Assembly: GCA_002350615.1 (NCBI GenBank)
Contig: DEFD01000027.1
Location: 1-64,000, forward strand
Direction of reading: 5' to 3'
DNA from: Bacteroidales bacterium UBA2861
GTDB taxonomy: Bacteria > Bacteroidota > Bacteroidia > Bacteroidales > UBA932
Length of the DNA: 64,000 nucleotides
In this document: positions 61,087-64,000 of the stretch, piece by piece
Layout: each line of letters starts with the position of its first letter
Numbering within the stretch: the first letter of the stretch is position 1
Position numbers and translations under genes: made by a program
The notes under the pieces: model-generated
Seen by the model: only the letters and a program-made list of their open reading frames with translations
Databases searched by the model: none
What the model was told of the DNA's origin: nothing

Positions 61087-62627
61087 AAGTTGAGAAATTC
61101 GTATTGCAGGATACTGTGCTCGGTGAGTTCGCGGTGAACGATGCGGCACTTGTACTTGCGCTTCCATTTGCGCAGATAGGAATTCCAACCGCGGGAGATA
61201 TAAGCTCCCAGGATTGGTCCGGTCTGGAGAATCAGCTCCCTGACTCCCTTTTCCTGCACATAGTAGGCAAGCTGGCGCTCGATCTGTTCATCGATAACCA
61301 CAGTGGAAACGATCTTGCCGGTGCCGTGGCACAGGGGACATTGCTCCGTGGTGTTGATTTCCGTGACCGGACGGATCCGGTGACGGGTAATCTGCATCAG
61401 CCCGAACTTGGTGAGAGGCAGCACATTGTGCTTCGCCCTGTCCTCGGACATAAGGTCGCACATCAACTTGTAGAGCTCGTTCCGGTGCTCCTGGGTCTCC
61501 ATGTCGATGAAATCGACTATCACGATGCCACCCATGTCGCGCAGCCGCAGCTGGCGTGCAATTTCTTCCGCGGCAAGTTTATTGACCTCGAAGGCATTTT
61601 CTTCCTGGTCATTCACCTTGGCGCGTATTCCGCTGTTGACATCTATCACATTCAAAGCCTCGGTGGTCTCTATCACGAGATAGGCCCCCTGCTTCATAGA
61701 TACTACCTTTCCGAAGGAGCCCTTGATCTGCCTTGTGACCTCGAAATGGTCGAAGATAGGTTCCTTGCCTTCGTAGAGTTTCACTATTTTCTCCTGCTCG
61801 GGAGAAATGAGCGAGATGTACTTGCGTGTTTCCTCGAAAATCTTTTCATCGTTCACATAGACATTGCTGAACGAGTCGTTGAGGAGATCCCTGAGGATGG
61901 TGGTGGTTTTGGAGTACTCGGTAAACAGAAGGTCCACCCCCTTGCTGCGTGCAATCTTCTTCCAGGAACTCTCCCACTTTTCGATGAGTGAAGTGAGTTC
62001 CGCCACCAGCACCGAGGCGTTCTTGCCTTCGGCCGCAGTGCGGATGATTGCCCCGTAATTCTTGGGGAGGATGCTCTTGACCAGGGTTTCGAGCCTGCGC
62101 TTTTCTTCCCTGGATGAGATTTTCTGCGAGATGCTTACCTTGTCCGCGAACGGAAGGAGCACTATGTTCCTTCCTGCAAGAGAAATTTCCGCTGTCAGAC
62201 GCGAGCCTTTTGTGGATATCGGTTCCTTGACTATCTGGGCGATTATCATCTGCCCCTGTTTGAGATAGTCCTCTATCCTGCCCTCCTTTTCCAGGATCGG
62301 GCCGATCTTGATGTTGGAATAGAGGCTGCGCATATCCTTGTTGGGGTTGCTTTCCCGCACGAAAGTATCGAATGCGGTAAAATGGAATCCCAGGTCCAGA
62401 TAATGGATGAAAGCCTCCTTGCTGTCGCCGATGTCCACGAAAGCCGCATTCAGTGAGGGAAGGAGTTTCTTGACCCTGCCAAGGAACACATCCCCCACGG
62501 AGAAATTGTGGCCGGCGCTGGATTCACGGCTGAGCTCGATGAGCCTCGAATTCTGCATCAAGGCTATACGGACTTCCGCAGGACCAACGTCCACCACGAG
62601 GTCTTTTACGACTTTCTGTTCGTCCAT
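61065..62627 (-). CDS. rng: Ribonuclease G (RNase E/G family)
   Basis: 520 residues. S1 domain (VGDVFLGRVKKLLPSLNAAF, FVDIGDSKEAFIHY), catalytic aspartates in VIDVNSG and IVIVDFIDM, and the zinc-link CPLCHGTG near residue 405. It matures 16S rRNA and degrades mRNA. Start ATG 62627 gives MDEQKVVKDLVVDVGPAEVR, typical for Bacteroidota; upstream codons lie in intergenic sequence. Confidence 0.93.
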   Translation of the reverse strand: MDEQKVVKDLVVDVGPAEVRIALMQNSRLIELSRESSAGHNFSVGDVFLGRVKKLLPSLNAAFVDIGDSKEAFIHYLDLGFHFTAFDTFVRESNPNKDMRSLYSNIKIGPILEKEGRIEDYLKQGQMIIAQIVKEPISTKGSRLTAEISLAGRNIVLLPFADKVSISQKISSREEKRRLETLVKSILPKNYGAIIRTAAEGKNASVLVAELTSLIEKWESSWKKIARSKGVDLLFTEYSKTTTILRDLLNDSFSNVYVNDEKIFEETRKYISLISPEQEKIVKLYEGKEPIFDHFEVTRQIKGSFGKVVSMKQGAYLVIETTEALNVIDVNSGIRAKVNDQEENAFEVNKLAAEEIARQLRLRDMGGIVIVDFIDMETQEHRNELYKLMCDLMSEDRAKHNVLPLTKFGLMQITRHRIRPVTEINTTEQCPLCHGTGKIVSTVVIDEQIERQLAYYVQEKGVRELILQTGPILGAYISRGWNSYLRKWKRKYKCRIVHRELTEHSILQYEFLNLKGEALD

Positions 62628-62699
62628 TAGGGAAATTATTACAGTTGATAAAGAAAAGAGACCCGCCGAATCTCTCGTACGAGCCTCTTCCGACAAAGA

Positions 62700-62789
62700 T
62701 TATTTCTTTTTGTGTCTATTGAGGCGCAAGCGTTTTTTCCGCTTGTGCGTCGCCATCTTATGGCGCTTTCTTTTTTTTCCGCTAGGCAT
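62700..62789 (-). CDS. 29-residue AURKAIP1/COX24-like (mS38-type) ribosomal protein
   Basis: ATG 62789 to TAA 62700. The sequence runs MPSGKKRKRHKMATHKRKKR and ends LRLNRHKKK: extremely basic with the KMxxHKRKKRxRxxR pattern of the mitochondrial mS38 (AURKAIP1/COX24) family. Short bacterial members are found in Bacteroidota and probably bind the small ribosomal subunit. It lies between HU and RNase G, 14 bases after the HU stop. Confidence 0.8.
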   Translation of the reverse strand: MPSGKKRKRHKMATHKRKKRLRLNRHKKK

Positions 62790-62803
62790 AATTAAATATT
62801 TTG

Positions 62804-63079
62804 TTACTTCTTAAGTTCGGAAACAAAAGACTTTGCAGGCTTGAAAGACGGAATGTCGTGTGCAGGGACTACGATAGTCGTCTTCTTGGTGATGTTGCGG
62901 GCCGCTTTCTGAGCACGGTGCTTGATGATAAAGCTGCCGAAGCCACGGAGATACACGGGCTCACCTTTGATAAGAGAAGCTTTTACAGTTCCCATAAACG
63001 CCTCGACTACGGCGAGGACTTCCACTTTCTCGATCCCAGTCTGCTGGGCAATCTCATTAACGATATCTGCTTTAGTCAT
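62804..63079 (-). CDS. HU/IHF-family DNA-binding protein
   Basis: 91 residues: MTKADIVNEIAQQTGIEK, then YLRGFGSFIIKHRAQKAARN and the arm VPAHDIPSFKPAKSFV. It bends and compacts chromosomal DNA. The arm tip PAHDIP replaces the more usual NPxTG/NPRTGE sequence, as is common in Bacteroidota members of the IHF-like branch. A -7 box lies at 63109-63116. Confidence 0.92.
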   Translation of the reverse strand: MTKADIVNEIAQQTGIEKVEVLAVVEAFMGTVKASLIKGEPVYLRGFGSFIIKHRAQKAARNITKKTTIVVPAHDIPSFKPAKSFVSELKK

Positions 63080-63108
63080 AATTGATAGATAAATTTGATT
63101 TGGGTTTG

Positions 63109-63116
63109 CAAAAATA
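63109..63116 (-). promoter_or_regulatory. -7 box TATTTTTG for the HU gene
   Basis: Minus-strand match 30 bases before ATG 63079. Confidence 0.5.
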
Positions 63117-63245
63117 AGCTAATTTTTTAATAATCAAAAATGAAAATCGGTTTTTATGCCCAATTTGTCATTGGCACGGAGATTGACTATATTCGCTGCC
63201 GGGGCGATTATGCCCTGTTACTGACATTTTGACAGAAAGACATTT

Positions 63246-64000
63246 ATGAGAGAAGACAAAATATACGCAGTGCCCGCTGGAGCGGAAGTGAACATCATCC
63301 CGGTAATGCAGGGAGAGAGTCTCATGAAAGTGGACGACGCGGAACTGCCGGACCTTGTGCCGGTGCTCGCCCTGCGGAACGCCATCCTCTTCCCGGGGAC
63401 GGTTTTCCCAGTCACCATAGGCAGGGACAAGTCCATCAGGCTTGTCAAGGAAGCCGAGGAGCGCGGGCTGTTCATCGCCTGCGTCCCCCAGACCGACGTC
63501 ACCGTGGAAGACCCTAAGGAACAGGACCTTTACCAGTACGGCACCGTGGCCAAGATACTCAAGAGCCTGGAGATGCCGGACGGCAGCATCACCGCCATAC
63601 TTCAGGGTTTCAAGCGCCTGTCGCTGGACTCCATAGTGAGTTATGAACCCTATCTGGAGGGCCGTGTCCACTATCTGGACGATTATCTCGCCGACGAAGA
63701 CGGCACTGCCATCAAAGCCATTTCCGATTCGCTCAAGGAGCAGGCCGTGCAGATCATCCGCAGCAGTTCCATGGCTTCGCGCGAAGCCGTGGGGGCCATC
63801 CGCCATATAGACAATTTCCGTTTCCTGGTGAATTTCATCGCCACGACAGTGGAGGTGGACGACTTCCAGGACAAGATTGAGCTTCTCCAGTACGACGACC
63901 TCAAGGTGCGCGCCATGAAGCTGCTCACCATGCTCAACATGCAGATCGAGCTTAGCAAGATAAAGGCGGACATCAACCAGAAGGCGAAGAGCGAGATAGA
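63246..64000 (+). CDS. lon: Lon protease, N-terminal part (3' end outside window)
   Basis: 251 residues are visible: a short leader, then the Lon substrate-recognition domain (LVPVLALRNAILFPGTVFPV; later FLVNFIATTVEVDDFQDKIE and LLTMLNMQIELSKIKADINQ). The AAA+ and serine-lysine protease domains lie beyond the window. Lon degrades misfolded and regulatory proteins. Upstream 63080-63245 holds divergent promoter sequences, including a -7-like TATATTCG near 63189. Confidence 0.9.
   Translation, partial: MREDKIYAVPAGAEVNIIPVMQGESLMKVDDAELPDLVPVLALRNAILFPGTVFPVTIGRDKSIRLVKEAEERGLFIACVPQTDVTVEDPKEQDLYQYGTVAKILKSLEMPDGSITAILQGFKRLSLDSIVSYEPYLEGRVHYLDDYLADEDGTAIKAISDSLKEQAVQIIRSSSMASREAVGAIRHIDNFRFLVNFIATTVEVDDFQDKIELLQYDDLKVRAMKLLTMLNMQIELSKIKADINQKAKSEI

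Noticed and set aside
1..64000. tRNA or rRNA genes
   Set aside because: No cloverleaf with a GTTCGA-type T arm or rRNA-like stretch was found by eye; a tRNAscan run would settle it.

Overview
The window looks like a Bacteroidales (Bacteroidota) chromosome, probably gut-associated, with moderately high GC content. The evidence is Bacteroides-type -7 boxes (TAnnTTTG) before many genes, lineage-typical families (DUF4290, DUF3822, DUF4988, DUF6922, FISUMP domains, a SusC-like remnant), the FtsK-LolA pair and Bacteroidota-style lipoprotein signals. Genus cannot be fixed from the sequence.

Layout. 1-5.9 kb: a translationally coupled nucleoside/ribose operon (BNR protein, nucleoside hydrolase, ribokinase, GRP sugar transporter) facing a small ORF-GNAT pair and a LacI regulator, with palindromic operator-like sites between. 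5.9-9.1 kb: CstA, RsmD, DUF3822 and a membrane protein. 9.2-15.8 kb: DHH phosphoesterase, FKBP lipoprotein, MATE pump, beta-lactamase-fold hydrolase, GH2 enzyme. 15.9-18 kb: acetate kinase with a Ptb-type phosphotransacylase. 18.1-21 kb: short ComEC and a beta-helix protein. 21-26.7 kb: TPM, LemA and FISUMP genes, then a tight cassette of HprK-like kinase, SipW-like peptidase, PqqD-like protein and ABC exporter. 26.8-37.8 kb: a housekeeping run (DUF4290, FtsK, LolA-like, AddB-like, AddA-like, Alr, Dtd) with nearly every start overlapping the preceding stop.

37.7-40.1 kb is an accessory island. The 3' end of dtd recurs twice downstream at intervals of about 1.06 kb, bracketing a DUF6922/AbiEii relic and a decayed GNAT module. 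Hairpin repeats, a GGGCGAGGT repeat and a SusC N-terminal stub follow. 40.1-47.4 kb: GlpT/GpsA under a LacI regulator with a perfect 16-bp operator, a CDF transporter, a WYL regulator, a cyclophilin-like lipoprotein and DinB. 47.4-55 kb is a second accessory region: an AT-rich zinc-ribbon orphan, more repeats, a copy of the GNAT tail and a surface lipoprotein operon (DUF4988/collagen-like plus a 1.2-kDa-residue-scale Big_2/FISUMP protein). 55-64 kb: thioesterase, metallopeptidase, S4 protein, DJ-1, beta-propeller, ManA, a REP-flanked RAYT transposase, RNase G, a 29-residue mS38-like protein, HU and the start of Lon.

The most interesting novelty candidates are: (1) two homologous noncoding RNA genes of about 230 nt (near 38.0 kb and 54.6 kb), each with a -7 box, shared hairpins including a covarying pair, and an intrinsic terminator closed by the same 8-bp stem; one sits just ahead of the surface lipoprotein operon; (2) the HprK/S26/PqqD/ABC cassette with no visible precursor; and (3) stacked modules at the dtd 3' end.
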